Shown: positions 44,650-53,560, numbered from the stretch's first letter. The stretch is 53,655 nt of DNA from Niabella sp. (GCA_017744715.1 JAGIAT010000020.1:1-53655), one strand, 5' to 3'. The notes: generated by a model not told the origin, from the sequence alone. Numbers and translations are program-made.

Positions 44650-44663
44650 TGAAATCGCTTACA
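44650..44663. promoter_or_regulatory. Candidate LacI-type operator upstream of the TrpB2-like gene
   Basis: TGAAATCGCTTACA fits TGNAANCGNTTNCA at every fixed position. It is 67 bp upstream of the ATG at 44582, in a gene-free gap. The other full match in the window is at 39794-39807. A sugar-type repressor controlling a TrpB2-like gene would be unexpected, so binding by another regulator with a similar box should be considered. Confidence 0.42.
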
Positions 44664-44770
44664 TATTTGGGGGTGCATAAGACCATAACCGGGGAACCTC
44701 TTGCTGCGAAACCGCTGCTGGCAGCCTTACTGGCGCGAAAACATTACTAATCCATTCCAATCTGCATTCT

Positions 44771-45499
44771 TTATAGAAGCTCAGTAGTAACACGTTCCGT
44801 ATCCGTATCAAAAATCAAAAGGCCTTCCCTTACATGATCTAACTGCCCCGCCAAACGCCCCTCTTTTGTCCAAACCGAGCTTTTCCCTACACTATCAAAG
44901 TTGTCGCAATAACCAACGCAATTAGCCATTAAAACAGGCATCGAATTTTTATTTGCAACTTCAGGATAGTGGATAACAGCTTTATCGACCCCTTTTTGCG
45001 ATTTTGCAACACTTGCTAAGTAGAGGCTTGCACCAATGGCTTTTGCGGTTGTAGCATGGTCCATCTGCAAACTCTCAAAACAAATTGCCGGAGCAATTTG
45101 TTGATTGCCAACTTCTAAAATCAGTTGTCGGTCGCCATTTACAAAATACGGTAATTCATCTGTATGCAATTTCTGTTTAGAATAAATCTGCCTGGGTACA
45201 TGGGGTTGGAAAATGATCATACTAATTAGTATGCCAGCTGGTGCAATCGTTGGCATACCAATGCCAATGGTTATTTTATTATTGTCACTTAATAACTGAA
45301 AATCGTTAAATCGTGGATCGTTTTGATTGGTCGCCAAATGTTCTGCAAGTTCGGGTTCATAACCGGTAATTGATAGTTCTGGAAAAAATACTGCAGATGC
45401 ATTGCCATTAACAGCCGCTGCAATCACCCGCTTATGTATTTCAATATTTGCGGGAATATCCCCTTTAATGGCTCTTATTTGCGCAATTGAAATATTCAT
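44771..45499 (-). CDS. Carbon-nitrogen hydrolase (nitrilase superfamily)
   Basis: Protein of 242 residues with the Glu-Lys-Cys triad: Glu in VFFPELSITGYEP, Lys in YSKQKLHTDELPYF and Cys in QIAPAICFESLQ. These enzymes hydrolyse nitriles, amides or N-carbamyl compounds. The substrate is not predictable. The gene is richer in A+T than its neighbours: three 60-base samples gave about 33, 38 and 45% GC. This suggests recent acquisition. It follows the LutA-like gene by 50 bp on the same strand. Confidence 0.88.
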   Translation of the reverse strand: MNISIAQIRAIKGDIPANIEIHKRVIAAAVNGNASAVFFPELSITGYEPELAEHLATNQNDPRFNDFQLLSDNNKITIGIGMPTIAPAGILISMIIFQPHVPRQIYSKQKLHTDELPYFVNGDRQLILEVGNQQIAPAICFESLQMDHATTAKAIGASLYLASVAKSQKGVDKAVIHYPEVANKNSMPVLMANCVGYCDNFDSVGKSSVWTKEGRLAGQLDHVREGLLIFDTDTERVTTELL

Positions 45500-45549
45500 T
45501 AAGGAGGCACTTTGAGTAACAACAATCCAGGCAGACTGGTTTACCTTAA

Positions 45550-46269
45550 CTACCAGCCGCTGGCCAGCACATCGGCCAGGTGCATGGTTTTAATAGCATA
45601 TTTTTTGTTGTCGATATAGCCCTGCAAATGCATCAGGCAGGAAAGGTCCGTGCTGATCAGGTAATCTGCACCGGTGGCAATGGCGTTTTCCACCTTCTGC
45701 TCTCCCATATTAATGGATATGGAAGGAAATTTTACGGCAAAAGTGCCTCCGAAACCACAGCAGGTTTCCACATCTTTCAGTTCGTTTACAATTAACCCCC
45801 GTACATTGGAAAGCAGTTCCCGGGGTTCCGATTTAATCTTACATTCTCTCAAAGCGGCACAGCTGTCATGATAGGTAGCGTTTCCCTTCAGGATAGCACC
45901 CGTATCTGTTACCTTCAGCACATGAACCAGGAACTCCGAAAATTCGTAAATTCTTGCGCCCAGGGCTTTTACTTCATTATGCACCGAAGAGTTATCAAAA
46001 AGAGTCGGATAATAATTGCGTACAAACCCTACACAACTGGCACTGGGTGCTACAATATAATCGCTGCCCTTAAAATCATTCAGAAATTTGGTACAAACCG
46101 CTTTTGATTCCTCCCGGAAACCGGCGTTAAAGGCCGGCTGTCCGCAACAGGTCTGGTTGCCATTGTAACGAACGGTACACCCGAATTTCTCTAACACTTT
46201 TACCATGTTAAAGCCGGTTTCGGGATACAACTGATCTACAAAACAGGGTATGAAAATCTGTACATTCAT
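45550..46269 (-). CDS. LutA/YkgE-like (Fe-S)-binding CCG-domain protein
   Basis: Protein of 239 residues with two CCG cysteine-rich domains. The first contains IPCFVDQLYPETGFNMVKVLE and NQTCCGQPAFNAG. The second contains YHDSCAALRE and VETCCGFGGTFAVKFPSIS. This is the LutA/GlpC-related pattern found in L-lactate oxidation complexes. ATG 46269 (MNVQIFIPCFVDQ) is chosen, 1 bp after the stop of the preceding lipoprotein gene. LutB and LutC are not encoded in the window, so its partners lie elsewhere. Confidence 0.88.
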   Translation of the reverse strand: MNVQIFIPCFVDQLYPETGFNMVKVLEKFGCTVRYNGNQTCCGQPAFNAGFREESKAVCTKFLNDFKGSDYIVAPSASCVGFVRNYYPTLFDNSSVHNEVKALGARIYEFSEFLVHVLKVTDTGAILKGNATYHDSCAALRECKIKSEPRELLSNVRGLIVNELKDVETCCGFGGTFAVKFPSISINMGEQKVENAIATGADYLISTDLSCLMHLQGYIDNKKYAIKTMHLADVLASGW

Positions 46270-46270
46270 T

Positions 46271-46714
46271 TTATTGCTGTTGAGCTTTTTGATACTCGGC
46301 AATCGTCAGCTGATCGCCGCTAACCGGTTCCATCACTTTGATATCGAAATTTTGTGGATCCACGGTAAAAAAATAATAGGTCTCAAAGCGAAGCGCGCCG
46401 TTATATCCGGCTCTAAAGTTAACTTCTTTATCAGAAATGGTGTCTATCAAAAATGCGATACCCTGTTTGTGGTGGCTGAACGAATCAATATACCGGTGGC
46501 TTTCCGCAACAAATGGAATCTTACGTAAGCTATCCATTACCTCCGCCTCGGTTGCATCCCGGGTAACCGGTACAACCGCTGCCGTATCCGGAACAGGAAT
46601 CGCGGCACCAGCAAGGGTATCGCGGGCGTCCGTCTTTTTTGTACCGGGTTCATTGCAGGACATAACCAGCAATATTGCCAGTAACCCAGCAAACCAGAAG
46701 CATTTTTGAAACAT
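46271..46714 (-). CDS. Hypothetical lipoprotein
   Basis: Protein of 147 residues, not assigned to a family. MFQKCFWFAGLLAILLVMSC is a lipoprotein signal with Cys20. A Thr/Pro/Ala-rich linker (about 30-55) leads to a domain with DSLRKIPFVAESHRYIDSFS and ETYYFFTVDPQNFDIKVMEP. The start codon overlaps the ribH stop (TAATG), so translation is probably coupled. The lutA-like start follows 1 bp after its stop. Confidence 0.72.
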   Translation of the reverse strand: MFQKCFWFAGLLAILLVMSCNEPGTKKTDARDTLAGAAIPVPDTAAVVPVTRDATEAEVMDSLRKIPFVAESHRYIDSFSHHKQGIAFLIDTISDKEVNFRAGYNGALRFETYYFFTVDPQNFDIKVMEPVSGDQLTIAEYQKAQQQ

Positions 46715-47190
46715 TACGAATGAATCATTTTCAATGCCGTTATAGCAGCCTCCTCACCTTTATGTCCATGTACTCCGCCGATCCGTTCATGCGCCTGCGC
46801 TTCCGTATTTACGGTTAATACACCAAAAATAGTCGGTACCGGAAGCATCAGGTTCAGTTGCAATACCCCCTGTGTTACGGAATCACATACATAGTCAAAA
46901 TGTGGTGTGTCGCCCTTGATCACACAGCCCAGGGCGATAAAAGCGTCCGGAGCAGCGCTATCTTTCGTGCGCTCCCAATGCCGTTTTATTGCAAAAGGCA
47001 GCTCCACAGCACCGGGTACCACAAGTGTTTGGTACCGGATCTGATACTGATCAAAGATTCGCCTGCATCCTTCCTCCAATGCATCCACGATGGCTGCATT
47101 CCACTCTGTTTTCACTAAAATAACACAGGCATTCTCTTTCAGAATGCCTGCGTCAATATGATATAAAGAACTGTTTCCTTGTGTTGCCAT
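46714..47190 (-). CDS. ribH: 6,7-dimethyl-8-ribityllumazine synthase
   Basis: Riboflavin-pathway enzyme of 158 residues condensing ribitylaminouracil with dihydroxybutanone phosphate. Family features are VKTEWNAAIVDALEEGC, VPGAVELPFAIKRHWER, ALGCVIKGDTPHFDYVCDSVTQGV with the catalytic His, and FGVLTVNTEAQAHERIGG. It follows the membrane-anchored TPR gene by 2 bp and overlaps the next lipoprotein gene by 1 bp. No other rib gene is present. Confidence 0.96.
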   Translation of the reverse strand: MATQGNSSLYHIDAGILKENACVILVKTEWNAAIVDALEEGCRRIFDQYQIRYQTLVVPGAVELPFAIKRHWERTKDSAAPDAFIALGCVIKGDTPHFDYVCDSVTQGVLQLNLMLPVPTIFGVLTVNTEAQAHERIGGVHGHKGEEAAITALKMIHS

Positions 47191-47192
47191 TT

Positions 47193-47891
47193 TTAATTTA
47201 CATTATAAACACCTAACTGGGCCAGATACTTATCGGCATCAAATCCCGGCTGGGTACGCGGATATTTTTCTTTTAATTCCTTGTAAAGGCCAATCGCCTC
47301 GTCTTTTTTGTTTAATACATGCTGCGCCAGGTAGGCTGCACTAAAGAGCGCATCGGCACAAGCCATTTGATCTGCTTCAAATTCTTTTGCAGCTTTTTTA
47401 TAGTTGTCCAGCGCTTCCGCTCCTTTACCCATATCGCCGTATGCATCGCCCAGCAATTTATACGCCCGCTGCTGGATCTGCTTGGAATCCGTTTTAAAAT
47501 CTTTCAAAAAAGAAACGGCTTTATCGTTCTGATTCAGCTTTACATAGCACACACCTGCATAAAAATTAGCCAGGTTACCGGTAGGCGTACCGCTGTATTT
47601 TTTTGAGATGGCAATAAACCCGGGGTTTACACCGTCGCCATTAAGGGCCAGGTTAAATGAATCCTTCTTAAAATATTCTTCAGCCTTAAAGCTTTTGTCC
47701 AACGCCTCTTCGATCTTGGGCTTTTGTACAAAGGTTTTATACAGCATATACCCGCCGCCCAATACTACGATCAGGCCCAGTACAGCGGCGATCTTTTTGC
47801 TGTTTTTCAGCCAGAACACTCTTAAATTATCAACAGCGTTTGAATCCGCAACATGCTCGTTTACAGTTTCATTATTTCGCTTATCTGCCAT
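47193..47891 (-). CDS. Membrane-anchored tetratricopeptide protein
   Basis: Protein of 232 residues. A cytoplasmic N-terminus leads to one membrane helix at about 34-53 (IAAVLGLIVVLGGGYMLYK). A periplasmic TPR domain follows (about 100-225: GNLANFYAGVCYVKLNQNDKAVSFL, KLLGDAYGDMGKGAEALDNYKKAAKEFE, DEAIGLYKELKEKYP). The layout resembles YfgM-like envelope proteins. The arrangement next to ribH and close to recF is common in Bacteroidota. Role unknown. Confidence 0.82.
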   Translation of the reverse strand: MADKRNNETVNEHVADSNAVDNLRVFWLKNSKKIAAVLGLIVVLGGGYMLYKTFVQKPKIEEALDKSFKAEEYFKKDSFNLALNGDGVNPGFIAISKKYSGTPTGNLANFYAGVCYVKLNQNDKAVSFLKDFKTDSKQIQQRAYKLLGDAYGDMGKGAEALDNYKKAAKEFEADQMACADALFSAAYLAQHVLNKKDEAIGLYKELKEKYPRTQPGFDADKYLAQLGVYNVN

Positions 47892-47916
47892 TTTGATATA
47901 TATTATTTAGTTAGTT

Positions 47917-48912
47917 TTAATCTACGATGAACGGGTAGTTCTGATCCATGTATACATCCTTCAGCACTTCGTCATCCGAAGGGAAGGGGCTTTCTTCCGC
48001 AAAAACTACAGAGGCCGCCACCACTTCGTCACAACGGGTGTCAATCTCCTTAATCTGCGCATCGTTTGCCAGCTTGGTATCCAGGATATTTTTCCGCAAC
48101 AGGTTGATCGGATCTTTTGACTTGTATTCATCCACCTCATCCTTGGTACGGTATTTCTGCGGGTCACTGATGGAGTGCCCTTTGTAGCGGTACGTTTTAA
48201 TTTCCAGTAAAGTAGGACCGCCTTTCTCCCGCGCCCGTTTTACAGCCTTGGCCACCGCATCATGTACCGTTTCGGGGTTCATTCCGTCTACTACCTCTGA
48301 AGGCATTTCATAAGCTGCTCCCAGCTTATAAATATCGTGAATATTGGAAGTCCGTTCTACGGAAGTACCCATCGCGTAATTGTTATTTTCGCAAATATAA
48401 ATTACGGGTAACTTCCATAACATAGCCAGGTTAAAGGACTCATGCAAAATTCCCTGACGGGCAGCACCGTCTCCGAAGAAACAAAGCACCACGTTGTCGG
48501 TACCCTTATAATTTTCAGCAAAAGCCAACCCGGTACCGGTACCGATCTGTGCACCTACAATCCCATGGCCTCCGTAGAAATGCTGCTCCTTACCAAAAAA
48601 GTGCATACTGCCGCCCTTTCCTTTTGCACAACCGGTAGCCTTTCCGTATAGTTCAGCCATACAGCTGTCTACCGAAACGCCCTTGGCAATGGCCAGTCCG
48701 TGATCGCGGTAAGCAGTGATGAAAATATCTTCCGGCTTCGTAGCGGTCATACAACCCGCAGCAATGGCCTCCTGCCCTACATAGGCATGAAAAAAACCAC
48801 GGATCTTCCCTTCCATTTTATACTTCTCCTCTGCTGTAAGCTCAAATGTGCGAATCAGCTGCATCAATTCATACCAATACAGGTAGGTTTCTTTTGAAAA
48901 TTTTGTTGCCAC
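47917..48912 (-). CDS. pdhA: Pyruvate dehydrogenase E1 component, alpha subunit
   Basis: Thiamine-diphosphate enzyme subunit of 331 residues. The start is best placed at GTG 48912, giving ATKFSKETYLYWYELMQLI; the next upstream start is a TTG at 48933 with an unlikely N-terminus. Features are FFHAYVGQEAIAAGCM, YRDHGLAIAKGVS, GSMHFFGKEQHFYGGHGIVG, the TPP motif GDGAARQGILHESFNLAMLWKLPVIYICENNNYAMGT, and the phosphorylation-loop-like YRYKGHSISDPQKYR. The E1 beta and E2/E3 genes are not in the window. It is 25 bp upstream of the TPR gene. Confidence 0.94.
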   Translation of the reverse strand: MATKFSKETYLYWYELMQLIRTFELTAEEKYKMEGKIRGFFHAYVGQEAIAAGCMTATKPEDIFITAYRDHGLAIAKGVSVDSCMAELYGKATGCAKGKGGSMHFFGKEQHFYGGHGIVGAQIGTGTGLAFAENYKGTDNVVLCFFGDGAARQGILHESFNLAMLWKLPVIYICENNNYAMGTSVERTSNIHDIYKLGAAYEMPSEVVDGMNPETVHDAVAKAVKRAREKGGPTLLEIKTYRYKGHSISDPQKYRTKDEVDEYKSKDPINLLRKNILDTKLANDAQIKEIDTRCDEVVAASVVFAEESPFPSDDEVLKDVYMDQNYPFIVD

Positions 48913-49168
48913 GGCTAAAAATTTGAGTAGCAAAAGTAAGGGAAAATTTCTGATTTATACCCTCTTGCAATACCCCCGAGCCCTTTTTTTATACCGGGTG
49001 CCTGGTTTTTTATTTTCCCGGCAGCGGTACAGGTGGCATCCCGGTTGCGTCGCACACTTGTACGGCAGTGCAGGCCCCCGCAGGCACACCCGTACCTGCC
49101 CGGTTTCTATGAAAATTATACGGTCAATAAAATGACAATTAGTAATTTAGCCAGCAGAGATCAGTATC
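48913..49168. promoter_or_regulatory. Divergent promoter region between pdhA and recF
   Basis: A 256-bp gene-free gap between two divergent genes must contain both promoters. It holds a GC-rich stretch (about 49020-49100) with TTGCGTCGCACACTTGTACG and GCAGTGCAGGCCCCCGCAGG, which can pair partly with itself. No riboswitch, tRNA or standard promoter pair could be identified with confidence. Confidence 0.4.
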
Positions 49169-50254
49169 ATGTCGTTCCAGCTCAGCTCCATATCATTGCT
49201 CCAGTTTAAAAACTACACCAACCGGAGTTTCCTTTTCCCCAAAAAGGTGGTAGCGATTTGTGGAAAAAACGGCGTGGGTAAAACCAATATCCTAGATGCC
49301 ATCCATTACCTCTGTTTTACCAAAAGTTATTTCAGTAATACAGATGCGGTGAATGTGCAGCAGGGAGCCCGGGGATTCCGCATCGACGGTGTATTTGAGC
49401 AAAACGGACACACAGAAAGTGCGGCCTGCATTCTCCGTGAAACCGGCAAGAAAGAGTTTTCGGTAAACGGCGAACTCTATGATAAGTTTTCAAAGCATAT
49501 CGGCCGCTACCCCTGCGTGATCATTGCCCCTGATGATGCCGTGCTCATTACCGGAAGCAGTGAGGAACGGCGGGGTTTTATGGATGCGCTGCTTTCCCAG
49601 CTGGATCCGGAATACCTGCGGCAGCTGATCCTTTACAACAAGCTGCTGCAGCAACGCAATAGTTTTTTGAAAGCGGCCGCCGAAAGCGGATCGCTGGACG
49701 AATCACTGCTTGCGGTGCTGGATGAGCAACTGGTGCCCGCAGGCAATTTCATCTTTAATAAACGGCGGGATGCGATGGTGGCGTTCCTGCCACGGGTAAA
49801 GCGGATGTATACCGAGATCGCGCAGCGGGAAGAACACCTTTCCCTCCTGTACGAAAGCCGCCTGCTGGAAGCCGGTTTTGATGAACTGCTGAAAGCGGCC
49901 CGTCAGAAAGACCTGGCGCTGCAACGCACCACCCTGGGCATTCACCGGGACGATATTACCCTGCAGCTCGGAAACCAGCCCTTTAAAAATATTGCTTCGC
50001 AGGGCCAGCGGAAAAGCCTCCTTTTTGCCTTAAAGCTAACCGAACTGGAAGTGCTTGCCGCAGAAAAGAAATTCACCCCGCTCCTGTTGCTGGACGATGT
50101 TTTTGAAAAGCTGGACGATGAACGGATCAGCAGCCTGCTGGCTCTGGTATGTAATGAAAAAGACGGCCAGGTTTTTATTACCGACACCAATCAGGAGCGG
50201 ATCTCACAGCATATGGCCGCCATACACACAGATTTTCATCTGCTGGAACTTTAA
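49169..50254 (+). CDS. recF: DNA replication and repair protein RecF
   Basis: ABC-type ATPase of 361 residues that loads RecA at single-strand gaps. The Walker A motif is VVAICGKNGVGKTNILDAIHYL. The signature region is NIASQGQRKSLLFALKLTELEV (SxGQ), and Walker B is FTPLLLLDDVFEKLDDERISSLL. ATG 49169 gives MSFQLSSISLLQFKNYTNRSF, the normal RecF start. It diverges from the pdhA / TPR / ribH genes. No dnaA, dnaN or gyrB is nearby, which is usual for Bacteroidota. Confidence 0.97.
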   Translation: MSFQLSSISLLQFKNYTNRSFLFPKKVVAICGKNGVGKTNILDAIHYLCFTKSYFSNTDAVNVQQGARGFRIDGVFEQNGHTESAACILRETGKKEFSVNGELYDKFSKHIGRYPCVIIAPDDAVLITGSSEERRGFMDALLSQLDPEYLRQLILYNKLLQQRNSFLKAAAESGSLDESLLAVLDEQLVPAGNFIFNKRRDAMVAFLPRVKRMYTEIAQREEHLSLLYESRLLEAGFDELLKAARQKDLALQRTTLGIHRDDITLQLGNQPFKNIASQGQRKSLLFALKLTELEVLAAEKKFTPLLLLDDVFEKLDDERISSLLALVCNEKDGQVFITDTNQERISQHMAAIHTDFHLLEL

Positions 50255-50558
50255 AAATGAATACGCATACCTACTGTTTGCCGGTACCGGTGTTCCTGGC
50301 CCCCACCCCATCCCATAGGAAAAAACAGATAAGAACCTAAGAAAAATGCCGGTCTTCACTGGGTTCAGTTTTCATGAAGATACGCAATATTCAATTTGTT
50401 TTCCCTGCGGAACACTTTTAAACCGCCGGCCAAACGGCAACCGCAAATTTCGACACCGGAAGCCCCTTTCTGATTTTAAATGCATTTAACTTTAATTGGT
50501 ACACATTTTATTTCGCATTAATTTTAAAGCATTATCAGTTTCCATCAACCCGTTTTGT
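50255..50558. other. Intergenic region without recognised gene
   Basis: A 304-bp gap between recF and the DUF5009-like gene. Its last third is AT-rich (AAATGCATTTAACTTTAATTGG near 50480) and probably holds the promoter of the next gene. The open frame of that gene reaches a TTG at 50496, but ATG 50559 is the better start. No hairpin terminator or RNA gene was seen. Confidence 0.5.
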
Positions 50559-51677
50559 ATGAACCAGTCTGCGCCTGCGCGTTTTCTTGCCCTTGATGTT
50601 TTCCGGGGCCTTACCATCTGTTTTATGATCATCGTAAATACCGGCGGCCCCAATCCCTTTCCCGAACTAAGACATGCACAATGGAACGGGTTTACATTAA
50701 CCGACCTGGTATTCCCGTCCTTTTTATTTGCCGTGGGCAATGCCATCAGCTTTTCAACTTCAAAATGGGCACAGCAGGACCGGCAAACGGTCATTCTGAA
50801 AATACTTAAGCGCACCCTGCTGTTGTTTTTGATCGGTTACCTGATGTACTGGCTGCCTTTTGTAAAAATAGACCCGCAGAATCAGGTACATCCGTTTCCG
50901 ATTGGCCAAACCCGTATTTTCGGCGTACTGCAACGCATTGCCCTCTGTTATGGGATCGGCGCGCTGATCATTTACTTTTCTTCACGCAAAACGATCGTTA
51001 TCACAGCTGCCGGACTGTTATTGGGATACTGGCTGCTCGCCGCATTTTTTGGCGACTATACCCTCAACGGAGCAGCTACCACCAAACTGGATATTCTTAC
51101 ATTGACGCCGCCGCACCTGTATAAAAAAGGACCGGAAAACGCTTTCGATCCCGAGGGATTGCTGAGTACCCTGCCGGCCATTGTAAACGTATTGATCGGC
51201 TATCTTGCCGGCGCCCATATAAAAAAGAATCCGCGGAGTTTTGAAATGCTGGCCTTACTGGCAATTGCGGGGTTCCTGCTTTTAGCTGCGGGGTATTTAT
51301 GGAACCTTGTTTTTCCCATTAATAAAAAACTCTGGACAAGCAGTTTTGTATGCCTTACCACCGGGCTCGATTGCCTGGTACTTGCCACCATCCTGTATTT
51401 CATCGATTTTAAAGGGAAACGGACGGGTGTTCATTTTTTTGAGGTCTTTGGTAAAAATGCGCTGTTCATCTATTTATTCAGCGAAGTGATTCCCATCCTG
51501 CTTTCCAGCTATTACACACCAACCCAGCAACCGCTTTTTAAAGCGCTTTATACGGTTACCTGGGGACAGCTTGGAACAGGGCCCGTTCCCTCTTTGCTCT
51601 GGTCTGTAAGTTTTATGTTGTGTTGCTGGCTGGTGGGATATGTGCTTTACAAAAGAAAAATATTTATCCGGCTTTAA
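50559..51677 (+). CDS. DUF5009/HGSNAT-like multi-spanning acyltransferase family protein
   Basis: Membrane protein of 372 residues with about ten helices. ATG 50559 starts MNQSAPARFLALDVFRGLTICFMIIVNTGG, whose RxxxLDxxRGL segment is the hallmark of DUF5009/DUF1624 and eukaryotic heparan-alpha-glucosaminide N-acetyltransferase. WNGFTLTDLVFPSFLFAVGNAISFS and RIFGVLQRIALCYGIGALI are further family segments. HGSNAT moves an acetyl group across a membrane to glucosamine. The bacterial role is likely glycan acetylation or recycling but unproven. It stands alone. Confidence 0.85.
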   Translation: MNQSAPARFLALDVFRGLTICFMIIVNTGGPNPFPELRHAQWNGFTLTDLVFPSFLFAVGNAISFSTSKWAQQDRQTVILKILKRTLLLFLIGYLMYWLPFVKIDPQNQVHPFPIGQTRIFGVLQRIALCYGIGALIIYFSSRKTIVITAAGLLLGYWLLAAFFGDYTLNGAATTKLDILTLTPPHLYKKGPENAFDPEGLLSTLPAIVNVLIGYLAGAHIKKNPRSFEMLALLAIAGFLLLAAGYLWNLVFPINKKLWTSSFVCLTTGLDCLVLATILYFIDFKGKRTGVHFFEVFGKNALFIYLFSEVIPILLSSYYTPTQQPLFKALYTVTWGQLGTGPVPSLLWSVSFMLCCWLVGYVLYKRKIFIRL

Positions 51678-51887
51678 AGCGATAAACAGTCCGGAAATAT
51701 ATCCTGGTACCGGTTAAACGGCAATGAACGCGAGGCCCCCCGAAGCGCGCAGGAAGTTCCTTCACCTGCTTAACGAATATCTTAGCGCGAACCAGGATGC
51801 CGGTTCAGTACCAACTGCTAAAATTTCAATTCCAAATAGATCGTTTCCTCTCTCAAATGTTTATATTAGCCCATTAAAACAGCATAC

Positions 51888-52313
51888 ATGCATCTTGTAA
51901 TCATCAATGGCCCCAATCTCAACCTGTTGGGCAAACGGGAACCGGGTATCTACGGCAGCTCCAGTTTTGAAGCGTTCTTCGATCAGCTAAAGACAAAATA
52001 CCCGCAGATCCGTTTTGATTATTTTCAGAGCAATATCGAAGGGGAACTTGTTAACGCCCTGCAGCAATACGGTTTTGAAGCGGATGGGATCATTATGAAC
52101 CCCGCCGCCTATACCCATACCTCGGTGGCCATCGGAGACGCCATTGCATCGATCAGCACGCCGGTAGTAGAAGTGCATATCAGCAATGTACATGCCCGGG
52201 AAGCGTTCAGAAAGATCTCGCATGTAAGCGCCAAAGCAGCCGGCAGCATTATCGGGCTTGGATTAAAGGGCTATGAACTGGCGGTCAATTATTTCCTGGA
52301 TCAAAAAAAATAA
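51888..52313 (+). CDS. aroQ: 3-dehydroquinate dehydratase, type II
   Basis: Shikimate-pathway enzyme of 141 residues converting 3-dehydroquinate to 3-dehydroshikimate. IINGPNLNLLGKREPGIYG has the conserved Arg and catalytic Tyr. GIIMNPAAYTHTSVAIGDAI and VEVHISNVHAREAFRKISHVS, with the catalytic His, complete the type II pattern. Length is normal. The MFS gene starts 13 bp downstream, so the two probably form an operon. Confidence 0.96.
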   Translation: MHLVIINGPNLNLLGKREPGIYGSSSFEAFFDQLKTKYPQIRFDYFQSNIEGELVNALQQYGFEADGIIMNPAAYTHTSVAIGDAIASISTPVVEVHISNVHAREAFRKISHVSAKAAGSIIGLGLKGYELAVNYFLDQKK

Positions 52314-52326
52314 TCCCAAACGCCAT

Positions 52327-53559
52327 ATGAACCAAGAAAAAAAGGCTTCCATTTTCAGCCTCACCGTAGTGGTGGCAGCACTGGGCTACTTTGTCGATAT
52401 TTACGATCTTCTGATCTTTGGTATCATCCGCATTCCCAGCCTGAAAGAACTGGGCTTAACCGCCGATGAAATCACCACCAAAGGCGAATGGATACTTTCG
52501 GCCCAAATGGCCGGGTTGCTGATCGGTGGCATCCTCTGGGGCATCTGGGGCGACAAGAAAGGCCGGGTAAAAGTACTCTTCGGATCAATCCTGATCTATT
52601 CCATTGCCAATATCTGCAACGGGTTTGTTCAAACCGTAGAACAGTATACGGCCATCCGCTTCCTGGCAGGCATTGGTCTTGCAGGCGAGCTGGGCGCCGG
52701 CATTACCCTGGTGGCCGAGCTGCTGCCCAGGGAAAAACGTGGCATCGGCACGTCCATTGTCGCCGGCTTTGGCGTACTCGGAGCTGCGGTTGCTTTTTTA
52801 ATAAAAGAAGAATTCCACTGGCGCACCTGTTATTTTATCGGGGGCGGACTGGGCATTCTTTTGTTGCTGCTGCGCATCTCGGTACTGGAATCGGGCATGT
52901 ACCACCGCATGAGCGAGAGCAGCGTAAAAAAAGGACAGTTTTTTATGTTATTCAACAGCAGGGAGCGCTTCAGCAAATACCTGAAAAGCATTTTCATCGG
53001 CCTTCCCACCTGGTTCGTGATCGGCGTGCTCATCACCTTCAGCAGTGAATTTGGCAAGCAATTCGGCATCGGGGAAGATATTGATCCCGGCCGGTCGATT
53101 ATGTATGCATATATCGGTCTTGCCCTTGGAGATATCACCATCGGCATGGTAAGCCAGTGGCTGAAAAGCCGGAAGAAGGCCTTATATATATATTATGCGC
53201 TTACGATGCTTTCCATCCTGCTGTATTTTACCACCCAATGGAATGGCAGTGCCGGGTGGATGTACACGCTTTGCTTCTTCCTCGGTTTCAGCATCGGCTT
53301 CTGGGCCATTTTTGTAACCGTAGGAGCTGAACAGTTCGGTACCAACCTGAGGGCTACGGCGGCCACCACGGTTCCCAATTTTGTACGGGGGCTGCTTCCG
53401 CTGATCCTCTTCCTGTTTAAGGAAATACGGGGTATCGGAACCGTGGGCTATGTAAACGGTGCCATTATCACAGCTGTTATCGTAATGATGGTTTCCACTA
53501 TTGCCGTTATCACCCTCCCTGAAACCTTTCATAAAGATCTGAATTACGAGGAAGTTTAG
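52327..53559 (+). CDS. MFS transporter (sugar/aromatic-acid porter-like)
   Basis: Twelve-helix secondary transporter of 410 residues. ATG 52327 (MNQEKKASIFSLTVVVAALGY) is used; the frame opens earlier inside aroQ. The first helix has YFVDIYDLLIFGIIRIPSL, with a membrane Asp pair as in the AAHS/SV2-like branch. GGILWGIWGDKKGRVKVLFG is the loop 2-3 motif A (GxxxDKxGR). LGAGITLVAELLPREKRGIG is the helix 4-5 segment. A quinate, shikimate or other carboxylate substrate would suit its position beside aroQ, but this is inference. It ends 96 bp before the contig end. Confidence 0.9.
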   Translation: MNQEKKASIFSLTVVVAALGYFVDIYDLLIFGIIRIPSLKELGLTADEITTKGEWILSAQMAGLLIGGILWGIWGDKKGRVKVLFGSILIYSIANICNGFVQTVEQYTAIRFLAGIGLAGELGAGITLVAELLPREKRGIGTSIVAGFGVLGAAVAFLIKEEFHWRTCYFIGGGLGILLLLLRISVLESGMYHRMSESSVKKGQFFMLFNSRERFSKYLKSIFIGLPTWFVIGVLITFSSEFGKQFGIGEDIDPGRSIMYAYIGLALGDITIGMVSQWLKSRKKALYIYYALTMLSILLYFTTQWNGSAGWMYTLCFFLGFSIGFWAIFVTVGAEQFGTNLRATAATTVPNFVRGLLPLILFLFKEIRGIGTVGYVNGAIITAVIVMMVSTIAVITLPETFHKDLNYEEV

Positions 53560-53560
53560 G

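Noticed and set aside
48913..49168. Riboswitch or tRNA in the pdhA-recF gap
   Set aside because: The GC-rich pairing is short and irregular, and no cloverleaf or known aptamer core could be drawn.
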